This document shows, piece after piece, positions 8,567-16,190 of a DNA stretch of 64,000 nt. The position numbers were made by a program, and so were the translations under genes. Source of the DNA: Streptomyces chumphonensis (GTDB lineage Bacteria; Actinomycetota; Actinomycetes; Streptomycetales; Streptomycetaceae); assembly GCF_014779715.1 (NCBI RefSeq), contig NZ_JACXYU010000004.1, forward strand, positions 62,001 to 126,000, in the 5' to 3' direction. Positions within the stretch are counted from its first letter, which is position 1. Every line of letters starts with the position of its first letter. The notes below the pieces were generated by a model. That model did no database searches, was not told the origin of the DNA, and was given only the letters and a program-made list of their open reading frames with translations.

Positions 8567-9172
8567 GTGCGCCCTGCTCCCGCCGCTCGCCCCGGTACGC
8601 CGGAAATCCGCTCCCGTACGCCGGTGCGCAGCGCCGTGCGCCCCCGCGCGCCCCGCCTCCTCCCCGCCGTGCGGACCGGCCTCGCGGCGCTCGGCCTGCT
8701 CGGCGCGGCCGGGTGCATGACGGTGGGCGGTGACCCGGGCCCGCCGGTACCGCAGCCGGCCGGCCACACGTCCGCCCCCTCGCCGTCCGGCCCGGCGGAG
8801 GACGGCGTCCCCGAGGGCGGACCCCGGGCGCCGGTCGGCTCGGACGGGCAGCGGTCCGAAGCGGAGGAGAAGACGCCCTCGTCGGAAAGGGACGCCACCG
8901 AGAAGCGGACCGACCCGGCAGAGGAGCCCGGCCCCGGGGAGCCCTCGGACAGCGCGCCGGAACCCGGCCCGCCCCCCGGCCCCGGTGCCGAGGAACCCTC
9001 CCCCGACCCGGGCGGGGGCCCCGGGCGGCCGGAGCCGCCGGGCGACGACGATCCGGCACCCGACCCGACGCCCACCCCGTCGCCCTCCGACCCGGAGCCG
9101 ACGCCGGAGCCCGAGCCGTCGACCCCGTCCCCGGAGCCGTCCGGCGGCGGGGGCGAGGCGTCCGGGGGGTAG
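8567..9172 (+). CDS. Proline-rich lipoprotein
   Basis: From GTG 8567, preceded by GGAGGAG, the 201-aa product has a basic N-terminus and a hydrophobic stretch ending in the lipobox LGAAGC. After the cysteine the chain is almost entirely Pro, Ser, Glu, Gly and Thr with PTPSPS-type runs and no recognisable domain, so it is probably an extracytoplasmic disordered protein attached to the membrane. No function can be assigned. Confidence 0.7.
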   Translation: MRPAPAARPGTPEIRSRTPVRSAVRPRAPRLLPAVRTGLAALGLLGAAGCMTVGGDPGPPVPQPAGHTSAPSPSGPAEDGVPEGGPRAPVGSDGQRSEAEEKTPSSERDATEKRTDPAEEPGPGEPSDSAPEPGPPPGPGAEEPSPDPGGGPGRPEPPGDDDPAPDPTPTPSPSDPEPTPEPEPSTPSPEPSGGGGEASGG

Positions 9173-9230
9173 TGCGGGCGGAGCGGACGCCGGAGTGGGG
9201 GAGCCCACAGTCCCGACCCCGGTGGGGAGT

Positions 9231-9420
9231 TTGCACGAGGCCCGGGAGGGTGCGTATGGTGGTAGATCGTTTGATCCCATTTGACCCGGCGCCCAACTGA
9301 AGCGCGCCGCGTGGCGCGTTCCGTTGCTTAGCCGTGGGCTTGACCGCATGAGGCGGTCCTGTTGCGAAATCACGGAAGTTTGTGGCGCGTGCCGATGAAC
9401 TCCGGAAGGTTCGCATCAGC
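9231..9420 (+). promoter_or_regulatory. Promoter and structured leader of the DEAD-box helicase gene
   Basis: TTGCAC (9231-9236) and TATGGT (9255-9260) are separated by 18 bp and resemble a housekeeping promoter. Transcription from about 9267 would give a leader of about 150 nt before ATG 9421. The leader contains small hairpins, for example GCGCGCC/GGCGCG around 9302-9320 and GACCGC/GCGGTC around 9341-9357. Long leaders before bacterial DEAD-box helicase genes often carry cold or autoregulatory control; here that is inference. Confidence 0.55.
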
Positions 9421-11454
9421 ATGTCTGTTTCCACGCCCGAAACCGTCTCCGTTCTCACGGACGACGTCGAGCGTTCCCCCGAGACCGCGACGACCGTCAC
9501 GGTCGACCCCACCGTCGACACCGCCGACACCGCCGTCGAGGCGCAGGCCGACGAGCCCACGCCGACCTTCGCCGACCTCGGTCTCCCCGAGGGCGTCGTG
9601 CGCAAGCTCGCGCAGAACGGCGTCACCAGCCCCTTCCCCATCCAGGCCGCGACCATCCCGGACGCCCTGGCCGGCAAGGACATCCTCGGCCGTGGCCGCA
9701 CCGGCTCCGGCAAGACGCTGAGCTTCGGCCTGCCGACGCTCGCCCGGCTCGCCGGGGGCCGCACCGCCCGGCACCGCCCGCGCGCCGTCATCATGACGCC
9801 GACGCGTGAGCTCGCCATGCAGGTCTCTGACGCCCTCCAGCCCTACGGCGACGTGCTCGGCCTCAAGCTGAAGGTCGTCTGCGGCGGCACCTCCATGGGC
9901 AACCAGATCGGCGCGCTGGAGCGGGGCGTCGACATCCTCGTCGCCACCCCCGGCCGGCTGCGCGACCTGATCAACCGGGGCGCCTGCTCGCTGGACGACG
10001 TCGAGGTCGCCGTCCTCGACGAGGCCGACCAGATGGCCGACCTCGGCTTCCTGCCCGAGGTCACCGAGATCCTCGACCTCGTTCCCGAGGGCGGTCAGCG
10101 CATGCTGTTCTCCGCCACGCTGGAGCGCGAGATCGACACCCTCGTCAAGCGCTACCTCGTCGACCCCGTCAGCCACGAGGTCGACGCCGCCCAGGGCGCG
10201 GTCACGACGATGACGCACCACATCCTCATCGTGAAGCCCCAGGACAAGGCACCGGTCACCGCCGCCATCGCCGCCCGCAAGGGCCGCACGATCGCGTTCG
10301 TCCGCACCCAGATGGGAGCCGACCGCGTCGCCGAGCAGCTCCGCGAGTCCGGCGTGCGCGCCGACGCCCTGCACGGCGGCATGACCCAGGGCGCCCGCAC
10401 CCGCACGCTGGCCGACTTCAAGGACGGGCACGTCAACGTCCTCGTCGCCACCGACGTCGCCGCCCGCGGCATCCACGTCGACGGCATCGACCTCGTCCTC
10501 AACGTCGACCCGGCCGGGGACCACAAGGACTACCTGCACCGCTCGGGCCGCACCGCCCGCGCCGGCCAGTCCGGCACCGTCGTCTCCCTGGCCCTGCCGC
10601 ACCAGCGGCGGCAGACGTTCCGCCTGATGGAGGACGCCGGCGTCGACGCCTCCCGGCACCTCATCGGCCGCGGTGACGTCTTCGACGACGACGTGGCCGC
10701 CATCACGGGCGCCCGCTCCCTCAGCGAGGTCCAGGCCGAGGCCGCCGCCAACTCCGCCCGCCAGGCCGACCGCGACGTCGCCAACCTCTCGCGCAAGCTG
10801 GACGAGGCCAAGCGGCGCGCCCAGGAACTGCGCGACGAGGCGGGCCGCCTGACCGCCCGTGCCGCCCGCGACCGGGGGGCCGACGCCGACGAGGCCGTCG
10901 CCCGGCTCACCGAGGAGATGGACCGCGCAGCCGTCGAGGAGGCCGAGCGCGCCGCCAAGGCCGCGGCGGCCCGCGCCGCCGAGCAGGAGCGCAAGGCCGC
11001 CCAGCAGCGCGAGGACCGCAAGCGCGAGGGCGGCAACTACCCGCGCCGCGACGACCGCGGCGGCCACCGGGGCGGCGGCTTCAACCGCGACCGCCGCGAC
11101 GACCGGGGCGGCTTCAACCGCGACCGGGACCGCCGCGACGACCGCCGCTCGGACGACCGTGGCGGTTTCCGCCGTGACGACCGCCCGTTCAACCGCGACC
11201 GCCGCTCCGACGACCGACGGTCCGACGACCGCGGCGGCCACCGGGGCGGCGGCTTCAACCGCGACCGCCGCGACGACCGGGGCGGCTACCGCCGTGACGA
11301 CCGTCGTTACGAGGACCGTCCGTTCAACCGCGACCGTCGCTCCGACGACCGCCGCCCCTACGGCCGTCGCGACGACCACCGCGCCGCCCCCGGCACCGGC
11401 AACCGCTCCTTCGGCCGCCGCACCGACAAGCCCCGCTGGAAGCAGAACGGCTGA
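9421..11454 (+). CDS. DEAD-box ATP-dependent RNA helicase
   Basis: The 677-aa protein has a disordered acidic N-terminus, then the Q-motif region, Walker A GRTGSGKT (92-99), PTRELA, DEAD at 200-203, the SAT motif, and HRSGRTARAG, all canonical for RhlE/DeaD-type helicases. After residue 430 comes an Ala/Glu/Arg coiled-coil stretch, then about 130 residues of RGG- and RDDR-type repeats that likely bind RNA. ATG 9421 was preferred over the upstream ATG 9382 because an AAGG element precedes it and residue quality falls upstream. It probably remodels structured RNA or ribosome precursors. Confidence 0.93.
   Translation: MSVSTPETVSVLTDDVERSPETATTVTVDPTVDTADTAVEAQADEPTPTFADLGLPEGVVRKLAQNGVTSPFPIQAATIPDALAGKDILGRGRTGSGKTLSFGLPTLARLAGGRTARHRPRAVIMTPTRELAMQVSDALQPYGDVLGLKLKVVCGGTSMGNQIGALERGVDILVATPGRLRDLINRGACSLDDVEVAVLDEADQMADLGFLPEVTEILDLVPEGGQRMLFSATLEREIDTLVKRYLVDPVSHEVDAAQGAVTTMTHHILIVKPQDKAPVTAAIAARKGRTIAFVRTQMGADRVAEQLRESGVRADALHGGMTQGARTRTLADFKDGHVNVLVATDVAARGIHVDGIDLVLNVDPAGDHKDYLHRSGRTARAGQSGTVVSLALPHQRRQTFRLMEDAGVDASRHLIGRGDVFDDDVAAITGARSLSEVQAEAAANSARQADRDVANLSRKLDEAKRRAQELRDEAGRLTARAARDRGADADEAVARLTEEMDRAAVEEAERAAKAAAARAAEQERKAAQQREDRKREGGNYPRRDDRGGHRGGGFNRDRRDDRGGFNRDRDRRDDRRSDDRGGFRRDDRPFNRDRRSDDRRSDDRGGHRGGGFNRDRRDDRGGYRRDDRRYEDRPFNRDRRSDDRRPYGRRDDHRAAPGTGNRSFGRRTDKPRWKQNG
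11049..11287 (+). repeat. 65-bp direct repeat inside the helicase RDDR tail
   Basis: Bases 11049-11113 are repeated exactly at 11223-11287, 174 bp (58 codons) apart, so the repeat keeps frame. Recombination between copies would delete or add a 58-residue module. Confidence 0.85.
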
Positions 11455-11458
11455 CGCA

Positions 11459-11498
11459 TCGGGGGGCCCGGGCGACACCCACGCGCCCGGGCCCCCGA
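11459..11498 (+). terminator. Terminator of the DEAD-box helicase gene
   Basis: A GC-rich inverted repeat (arms 11459-11474 and 11484-11498, one bulged base) begins 5 bp after the helicase stop codon. Confidence 0.75.
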
Positions 11499-11551
11499 TA
11501 CCCACTCGGCTCTCCGGCCCCCGCCCGGCTATGCTCGATCCAGCACGCCCC

Positions 11552-11624
11552 GGGCCGTTAGCTCAATTGGCAGAGCAGTGGACTTTTAATCCATTGGTTG
11601 TGGGTTCGAGTCCCACACGGCCTA
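11552..11624 (+). tRNA. tRNA-Lys (TTT), integration target
   Basis: A full cloverleaf: acceptor GGGCCGT with ACGGCCT (terminal G-T pair), D-arm AGCTCAATTGGCAGAGC, anticodon loop CTTTTAA (TTT) and T-arm GGGTTCGAGTCCC, no encoded CCA. The 3' part from 11580 is duplicated at 53974, so this gene was the integration site and stays intact at the left junction. Confidence 0.97.
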
Positions 11625-11672
11625 CCGACAAGCCCCAGCTCAGCACCGCCTGAGGTGGGGCTCCTTGCGTTC
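11580..11672 (+). repeat. attL, 93-bp direct repeat
   Basis: This stretch, from within the tRNA-Lys anticodon stem through the tRNA terminator, is identical base for base to 53974-54066. The identity stops abruptly on both sides (11579 T versus 53973 G; 11673 T versus 54067 C). Confidence 0.97.
11631..11662 (+). terminator. tRNA-Lys terminator (inside attL)
   Basis: AGCCCCAGCTCAG (11631-11643) pairs with CTGAGGTGGGGCT (11650-11662), with one G-G mismatch. It is carried within the att repeat, so both the intact tRNA and the 3' fragment at attR keep it. Confidence 0.8.
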
Positions 11673-11692
11673 TTCGGGGGATCTGAGGGCCG

Positions 11693-11713
11693 TTGCTCGG
11701 CCATTGCTCGGCC
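11693..11713 (+). promoter_or_regulatory. Candidate integrase/Xis arm sites, left end
   Basis: Two copies of TTGCTCGGCC lie 11 bp apart (11693-11702, 11704-11713). The same tandem pair occurs at the right end (53805-53813 lacking the first T, and 53815-53824). Shared short repeats just inside both ends of an integrative element are typical arm-type recombinase sites. Confidence 0.55.
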
Positions 11714-11739
11714 GAGTCGTTGGCGATCATGCATGACGA

Positions 11740-11771
11740 AGCCCCCACCCAGCTCCGGCTGGACGGGGGCT
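11740..11771. terminator. Bidirectional terminator at the left end of the element
   Basis: AGCCCCC...CCAGC (11740-11753) pairs with GCTGG...GGGGGCT (11758-11771) around loop TCCG with a short internal mismatch. On the minus strand it is followed by TTCGTCATGC, a tail shared by other terminators of this element. Confidence 0.75.
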
Positions 11772-11781
11772 CAGGGCCGCT

Positions 11782-11937
11782 TCACCGACCGCGCGCTGCC
11801 GCGTAGGGCCCGCCCGGTGGCCGCTCCGCGATCGAGTACGGCAGGAACACGTAGGGCCTCACCCGGCCGGCACGCGGCGGGAGGTCGACGCGGGGCACGC
11901 GGACGCGCGGCGCGACGACCAGGCGCCGCGCACTCAC
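11782..11937 (-). CDS. Small basic hypothetical protein
   Basis: A 51-aa Arg/Pro-rich protein starting at GTG 11937, which overlaps the upstream stop as GTGA. No family is recognised. It is the last gene of a four-gene minus-strand run of overlapping small genes at the left end of the element, and a terminator follows. Confidence 0.5.
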   Translation of the reverse strand: MSARRLVVAPRVRVPRVDLPPRAGRVRPYVFLPYSIAERPPGGPYAAARGR

Positions 11938-12134
11938 CGGCCCACCTCCCGGTGACAGGTGCAGTCGCACCGGCCGGCCGCCGCGAGCTCGTGCCCGACC
12001 CGGACTTCCCAGGTGCCGTGGCACCAGCGGTGCATCTCCGCGATCGTCGGCTCGTGCGGGTCGGACTCGGCGGCGAGCTCCTGCGCGGTGAGGCACTCGG
12101 GCGTGAGGTACCGCTCGGCGGCGGGGGCGGTCAC
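11934..12134 (-). CDS. Small His/Cys-containing hypothetical protein
   Basis: A 66-aa protein with a C-terminal CDCTCHREVGR cluster and an upstream MHRWCHGTW; the four cysteines and two to three histidines could hold zinc. Its ATG overlaps the stop of the upstream gene (ATGA). Function unknown. Confidence 0.6.
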   Translation of the reverse strand: MTAPAAERYLTPECLTAQELAAESDPHEPTIAEMHRWCHGTWEVRVGHELAAAGRCDCTCHREVGR

Positions 12135-12418
12135 CGGTCCACCCGTTCCGGCTCGGCGACGTCGAGCGGGCAGAGCGGCGGCGCCTCGGACTCGCGGACG
12201 GGATCTGCGTCGACAGAATTGACGGAACTCCCCTCCAGGCCCTTTCCGTCAATTCTGTCGACGGGTTCCGTGTCGAGCGGGCAGGACGGCACGCAGGCAA
12301 GGCAGGCGCGGCGGGTCCAGCCTGGGCCGCTGTTGGCCTCGATGAGGGCGACGGGGCGGACGTCGTCGCGGAGCTGCCGGCAGTCGGGGCAGCGCTGTAA
12401 GGACCGGGGGGCGGTCAC
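12131..12418 (-). CDS. Zinc-ribbon-like small protein carrying an in-frame palindromic element
   Basis: A 95-aa protein starting at GTG 12418. The N-terminus has CPDCRQL and later CLACVPSC, likely zinc-binding pairs. Residues from about 51 to 71 (EPVDRIDG...SVNSVDADP) are encoded by a 56-bp palindromic DNA element that also occurs inside the primase gene, so this section is probably inserted and structurally unimportant. The start overlaps the upstream stop as GTGA. Function unknown. Confidence 0.6.
   Translation of the reverse strand: MTAPRSLQRCPDCRQLRDDVRPVALIEANSGPGWTRRACLACVPSCPLDTEPVDRIDGKGLEGSSVNSVDADPVRESEAPPLCPLDVAEPERVDR
12208..12263. repeat. 20-bp perfect inverted repeat, copy 1
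   Basis: Arms 12208-12227 (CGTCGACAGAATTGACGGAA) and 12244-12263 are perfect reverse complements with a 16-base spacer. The same arms with the same spacer length but a different spacer sequence are found at 46724-46779. Confidence 0.9.
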
Positions 12419-12621
12419 TGTGCCTGCCTCCGCTCGCCGGGGCGGAGGCAGGCCGGGCAGGCGTACAGCTGTTCCGGCGGGTGCGCGTCGGCCTCGACGG
12501 TGCCGACGGGTGTGCCGTCCTGGGTCAGCTCGGGGCAGCGGCAGCAGCGGCGCAGGGCGCGCGCGGGCGGGAAGTCGGTGGGGTCAGGGGCCGCGACCGG
12601 GCGCGGGCTGTCGCACTTCAT
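12415..12621 (-). CDS. Small Cys-rich hypothetical protein
   Basis: A 68-aa protein from ATG 12621 with RCCRCPELTQDG and YACPACLRPGERR, two likely zinc-binding Cys clusters. It starts the small-gene run at the left end; an upstream-extended frame exists but its translation overlaps the XRE gene antisense and was excluded. Function unknown. Confidence 0.6.
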   Translation of the reverse strand: MKCDSPRPVAAPDPTDFPPARALRRCCRCPELTQDGTPVGTVEADAHPPEQLYACPACLRPGERRQAQ

Positions 12622-12688
12622 GTACCAACGGTGACCGAACTCACAGTGTCGGTTCAATGACAGTTCCGTCAGCCCGCGGCCGGAACTA

Positions 12689-13867
12689 TCACAGCGGCAG
12701 CGCCACCGCCGTCGCCAGCTCCCGCATCTCGGGCGTGAGCGTCCGCCGGCGGCCCACAATCCGCCCGACGATGTCCCGCGCGAACCGCTGCTGCGGCAAC
12801 CACTGCGGGGACCCGGCCCGCACCGACTCCAGCACCTCCACCGCACTCCCGTAGTCCCGCAGGGACGCGTGCGCGTTCGCCACGTCCAGCAGGTGGCGGT
12901 TGCGGTTGTTCGACGTCGGGCGCAGCGACGACGCCGGCACCTGCTTGGCGAGCGTCAGCACCCGATCCGGCCGCTGTACCACCGAGGCGTTCTCCGCCGC
13001 TTTCAGCGCCACCGTGACGGGCCCGAACGTCCGCAGGAAGTCCGCTCGGGGCGCGTGCTCGCGGCCGAGGGCCACAGCGGCCGAGCGGGCCCAGCGCAGG
13101 GAGTCCTCGGCCACGTCCGGGCGGTTGTCGCGCACCGCGGCGGCGGAGACGCGCAGCAGCATCCACCCCCATGCGGACAGCTCGTCAGGGGTGGCCCGTG
13201 TGACCCGGGGTTCCACGTCGTCGGCCCACCGCACGGCCCAGTCCAGTGCCTCGGCGAGCCGCCCGGTGCGGAGCATGAGCCAGCACATCGTGCTGACGGT
13301 GGCGGCCCCGTCGAGCCGGTCGGCCGCCCCGTCCAGCGCGCGGGCGAGCGCTACCTCGGCCGCCTCGAACTGCCGTGTCTGCACCAGCAGCCAGCCGGTG
13401 AGCTGCAGCGTGCGGGTCCGGATCGCGCGGGCTTCGGCCGCGCTGCCCAGCGCTTCGGCGTCCCGGAGTAGCGGGGGGAGGATGCGGGCGAGGTCGCTGA
13501 ACTGGTCGGCGGCGAACAGCGGCTCGGCGGCCGTCAGCGCCCGGCGGGTGCCGTCGACCGTCGGAGCGTCCTGAACCTCGTCTGTGGGCGGGGTGGTCAG
13601 GGCCGCGCGGACGGCGGCCCACTGGTCGCGGATCTCGACCGGCGGCGGGCCCGGCTCGTCGCGCTGCAGCAGGCTCGTGGTGGAGACGCGCAGAGCGACG
13701 GCGAGCTGGCGCGCGGTCTCCAGGCGCACGTCGCCGATGACTCCCTGCTCCAGCTTCGAGACGAGGGATGTGCTGACGCCGGCGGCTTGGGCGAGTTCGC
13801 GCTGGGTGAGGCCGCGGCGCTTGCGGATGCTGCGGAGCCGGGAACCGATGTCAGGGGTGTCAGGCAT
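12689..13867 (-). CDS. XRE-family regulator with a long helical C-terminal domain
   Basis: From ATG 13867, preceded by GGAGGA, the protein is 392 aa. Residues 7-65 form a classical HTH_3 domain (IRKRRGLTQRELAQAAGVS, STSLVSKLEQG). The remaining 330 residues are helical with TPR-like repeats, a layout common in Streptomyces regulators that sense peptides or partner proteins. It lies after the lysis genes and behind two terminators, so it has its own promoter. It could control the lytic cycle or be a late-delivered host regulator; the switch at 51.2 kb is a better candidate for the main repressor. Confidence 0.8.
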   Translation of the reverse strand: MPDTPDIGSRLRSIRKRRGLTQRELAQAAGVSTSLVSKLEQGVIGDVRLETARQLAVALRVSTTSLLQRDEPGPPPVEIRDQWAAVRAALTTPPTDEVQDAPTVDGTRRALTAAEPLFAADQFSDLARILPPLLRDAEALGSAAEARAIRTRTLQLTGWLLVQTRQFEAAEVALARALDGAADRLDGAATVSTMCWLMLRTGRLAEALDWAVRWADDVEPRVTRATPDELSAWGWMLLRVSAAAVRDNRPDVAEDSLRWARSAAVALGREHAPRADFLRTFGPVTVALKAAENASVVQRPDRVLTLAKQVPASSLRPTSNNRNRHLLDVANAHASLRDYGSAVEVLESVRAGSPQWLPQQRFARDIVGRIVGRRRTLTPEMRELATAVALPL

Positions 13868-13932
13868 ACTGGTCCTCCGTCGTGTGGTCGCACTCACGAC
13901 GGTACCCGCAGCGCAGCGCGGGATTCAGCGAA

Positions 13933-14020
13933 CGGCCCCCGGCTCACACGAGTTGGGGGCCGCTTCCGTCCGTGCATGACGAAGGCGCCCCGCCCGGCCA
14001 TGAGGCCAGACGGGGCGCTT
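13933..14020 (-). terminator. Two tandem terminators ending the late operon
   Basis: Hairpin 1 pairs 13985-13999 with 14004-14018 (GCGCCCCG...GGCC) just after the last lysis gene; on the minus strand it is followed by CTTCGTCATGC. Hairpin 2 pairs CGGCCCCC (13933-13940) with GGGGGCCG (13955-13962). Together they should stop late transcription before the XRE gene. Confidence 0.75.
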
Positions 14021-14031
14021 CTGCGTGGGGG

Positions 14032-14295
14032 TCAGCTGTTCATCTGAAGCAGGGCGACGACCAGCGCCGCGACGGACACCAGCGCGGCGAGGGACGGCAG
14101 CGGCCACCGGCCCCGCTCCAGCGCGCGGAGCCGCGTCTCGTGGTCCTGCATGTCGGTCCGTATGTCGCGGTTCTCTTCGATCAAGCCGTCGAGCTTGTGC
14201 TCGATGCGACCGACGGCCTGGGCCAGCCCTCTCACCTCCGCGTACATCTGGGGCAGGGAGATGTACACCCCTGCCCCCTCTTCCGGGGGTGTCAC
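14032..14295 (-). CDS. Holin-like protein with coiled coil and C-terminal membrane segment
   Basis: From GTG 14295 (overlapping the upstream stop as GTGA) the product is 87 aa: an amphipathic, charged region from about 20 to 60 (RIEHKLDGLIEENRDIRTDM) likely to coil, and one hydrophobic C-terminal segment (LPSLAALVSVAALVVALLQ). This layout fits DUF2746-type actinophage proteins encoded beside holins. It may be a second holin or a pinholin/antiholin partner; the role is inferred from position after the endolysin and holin. Confidence 0.65.
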   Translation of the reverse strand: MTPPEEGAGVYISLPQMYAEVRGLAQAVGRIEHKLDGLIEENRDIRTDMQDHETRLRALERGRWPLPSLAALVSVAALVVALLQMNS

Positions 14296-14549
14296 TCGCG
14301 GCTCCGGCGCACGGCCTCGGTGAAGCCCGGGGCGCGGGGCGTGTGCTTGGCCGCCCAGCCCGACACGAAGGTGATCGAGGTCGGGACGAGGGCGATCGCG
14401 AAGGGCTCCAGCCAGTCGACCATCCAGCTCAGAAGGTTCGGGTCGTCGGCCACGGCGGACAGCGCCGCGACGAGACCGGTGGACGCGACGAACGTGGCGG
14501 CGGACGCTGCGGTGACCTTGCGCTCGACCGGCGCGGTGGTGGTGGGCAT
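14292..14549 (-). CDS. Phage holin
   Basis: An 85-aa protein from ATG 14549 (GGAG 7 nt upstream) with two hydrophobic segments (about residues 15-35 and 47-70) and a charged C-terminus. Size, two membrane spans and position between endolysin and the next small membrane protein fit an actinophage holin that permeabilises the membrane at the end of infection. Confidence 0.72.
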   Translation of the reverse strand: MPTTTAPVERKVTAASAATFVASTGLVAALSAVADDPNLLSWMVDWLEPFAIALVPTSITFVSGWAAKHTPRAPGFTEAVRRSRE

Positions 14550-14611
14550 GGTGGCTCCGTTTCTTCTGGTCAGGGAGCTGGACGTGCATGACGCACGCCC
14601 AGCCCTGTGGG

Positions 14612-15625
14612 TCAGGCGACGACGGTGAATCCGTGCCGGTCGCCGAGGTCGGTCAGGGAGTCCCAGCCGGGGATGCCGTCCGCGGCGCCGCCGGGCTGGG
14701 TACCGCGGTAGCCCATTCGCTGCTGATGCAGCGAGTAGCCGTGCACCGACTTGCTGCCGAAGTGGCCGTCTGCGTATCGGCGCTCCATCAGCCCGTCCTC
14801 GACGAGCGCCAGCTCGACGACGAGCGTCCCCGCGTAGCTGACGGGCGTGCCGGCCTTCGGGGGGTCGGTCTTCGCGGCGGCGCGGAGCCGGGACAGGTCG
14901 ACCACCGTGCGGGCCGGCGGGCGGGACGGGCTGGTCTTCCCGGCGGGGATCGTCAGCTCCTGACCCGGGTGGATGGTGTACGGGGCGCGGATCCCGTTGG
15001 CGGCGGCGATCTGCTGCCAGGACACGTCCCGGTAGTCGCGGGCGATCTCGTAGAGCGTGTCGTCGCGCTGCACCTCGTAGGTGGTGCCGCCGGGCTTGTC
15101 GCCGGACGCGGCGGCGACGATGCCGGGGAACACGAGCTCGTGGAACTGGCGGATGCGGGCGGGGCCGGGGCAGGCGGTGCCGGACGGGGACCAGTCGCGG
15201 TGCAGGCTGTGGTACCCGAAGCCGGGGTCGTGGGCGCTGCGGCAGATCCGCAGCGGGACGTTGTGCGTGCGGTGGACCCACACGCCGAGGTCGATGAGCT
15301 CGGCTACCTGAGCCGCCGTCCACGGGTCCGACGCCTTGGTGTTGGAGGCGGTCTCGACGCTGACCGCACCCGTGCCGTCGGGGCGCCGGTTCGCCCGGTA
15401 GTTGGCGTCGGCGCGTATGCCGGTGTCGAGGTACTGGCCGACGTCGCCGCCGTACCCGATCCCGAAGTGGCTCTCCAGGTTGGTCGAGTCGCGCCAGTAG
15501 GCGTGCAGGCGGCGCGCGTCCCACGGCGCGACGATGCTGTGCATGAGCAGCTGCGTGGGGCGGATCGCGGGCTGTCGGGACTCCGGTCCCAGCAGCATCC
15601 GGGTCGCCCCCGGGTACATGGCCAT
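14612..15625 (-). CDS. Endolysin: amidase domain, LysM, C-terminal domain
   Basis: The 337-aa protein begins at ATG 15625, 5-6 nt after GAGGAGG. Residues 25-165 look like an N-acetylmuramoyl-L-alanine amidase (amidase_2/PGRP) domain with zinc-ligand candidates H29, H142 and C152 in the HRDWSPSGTACPG motif. A LysM peptidoglycan-binding repeat spans about 182-226, followed by a C-terminal domain resembling phage cell-wall binding modules (YADGHFGSKSVHGYSLHQQ). It should cleave the host wall once the holin opens the membrane. Confidence 0.88.
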   Translation of the reverse strand: MAMYPGATRMLLGPESRQPAIRPTQLLMHSIVAPWDARRLHAYWRDSTNLESHFGIGYGGDVGQYLDTGIRADANYRANRRPDGTGAVSVETASNTKASDPWTAAQVAELIDLGVWVHRTHNVPLRICRSAHDPGFGYHSLHRDWSPSGTACPGPARIRQFHELVFPGIVAAASGDKPGGTTYEVQRDDTLYEIARDYRDVSWQQIAAANGIRAPYTIHPGQELTIPAGKTSPSRPPARTVVDLSRLRAAAKTDPPKAGTPVSYAGTLVVELALVEDGLMERRYADGHFGSKSVHGYSLHQQRMGYRGTQPGGAADGIPGWDSLTDLGDRHGFTVVA

Positions 15626-15647
15626 GGGTGCCTCCTCGGGCATGGGT

Positions 15648-15678
15648 GAGCCCCCGGCGCCAGCGGCTTCCGGGGCTC
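15648..15678 (-). terminator. Hairpin between tail-tip gene and endolysin
   Basis: GAGCCCC (15648-15654) pairs with GGGGCTC (15672-15678). It may separate structural and lysis expression or only reduce read-through. Confidence 0.5.
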
Positions 15679-15708
15679 GATGTGGTGATCGGTGGGTCAG
15701 GGGCGGGG

Positions 15709-16179
15709 TCAGGTCTCGACGAGGAGTGCGGCGCCGAGGCGGGGGCCGCGGGGGCCGGTCTGTGCGTCGAGGGAGCCGCCGGAGTCCTGGCGACCCAGGA
15801 GAGTGACCTCGTCACCGGCGGACAGCAGGGCCCCGCCGCACGCGGTGATCCGGCCCGACACGGTGGATACGTCGTCGACGTCCTTGGTGTGCCAGATCGT
15901 GCCGGTGCCGTTCACCGAAATGCACAGCTCGCGTCTGCCGGTCGCGTTGCCCTCGTAGTCGAGCGTGCCCCAGCACAGCCACAGTCCGGACGCTGGGATG
16001 ACGAGCTGGCTGTTGGCGAGGTCGGCCGCGCTGGCGGAGTCGGCGTCGATGGTGTCGAGGGTGATCGTCGTCAGGCTGTTGTCGGCCAGCGTCGTGGAGA
16101 CCGATGACGACATCTGGCAGGCGTACTCAAATCGGGCGAGGCGGGCCGCGGTGATTTTCGTGCCGGGCGATAGCTGCAT
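15709..16179 (-). CDS. Putative tail tip/fibre protein
   Basis: A 156-aa protein of beta-rich composition (many Thr/Ser/Gly and alternating hydrophobics), starting MQLSPGTKITAARLARFE. Proteins of this size and character follow the large minor tail protein in actinophages and are usually annotated as minor tail proteins with a C1q/TNF-like jelly roll. The function is inferred from position and composition. Confidence 0.6.
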   Translation of the reverse strand: MQLSPGTKITAARLARFEYACQMSSSVSTTLADNSLTTITLDTIDADSASAADLANSQLVIPASGLWLCWGTLDYEGNATGRRELCISVNGTGTIWHTKDVDDVSTVSGRITACGGALLSAGDEVTLLGRQDSGGSLDAQTGPRGPRLGAALLVET

Positions 16180-16190
16180 GCGGTGGCCTC

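Noticed and set aside
11049..11287. Repeat array considered as CRISPR-like
   Set aside because: Repeats are in frame inside a protein gene, unevenly sized, with no spacer pattern or cas genes. No CRISPR array was seen anywhere in the window.
9370..11505. 711-codon minus-strand open frame
   Set aside because: Antisense shadow of the DEAD-box helicase; Val/Ala/Gly-rich low-complexity translation and no ribosome binding site.
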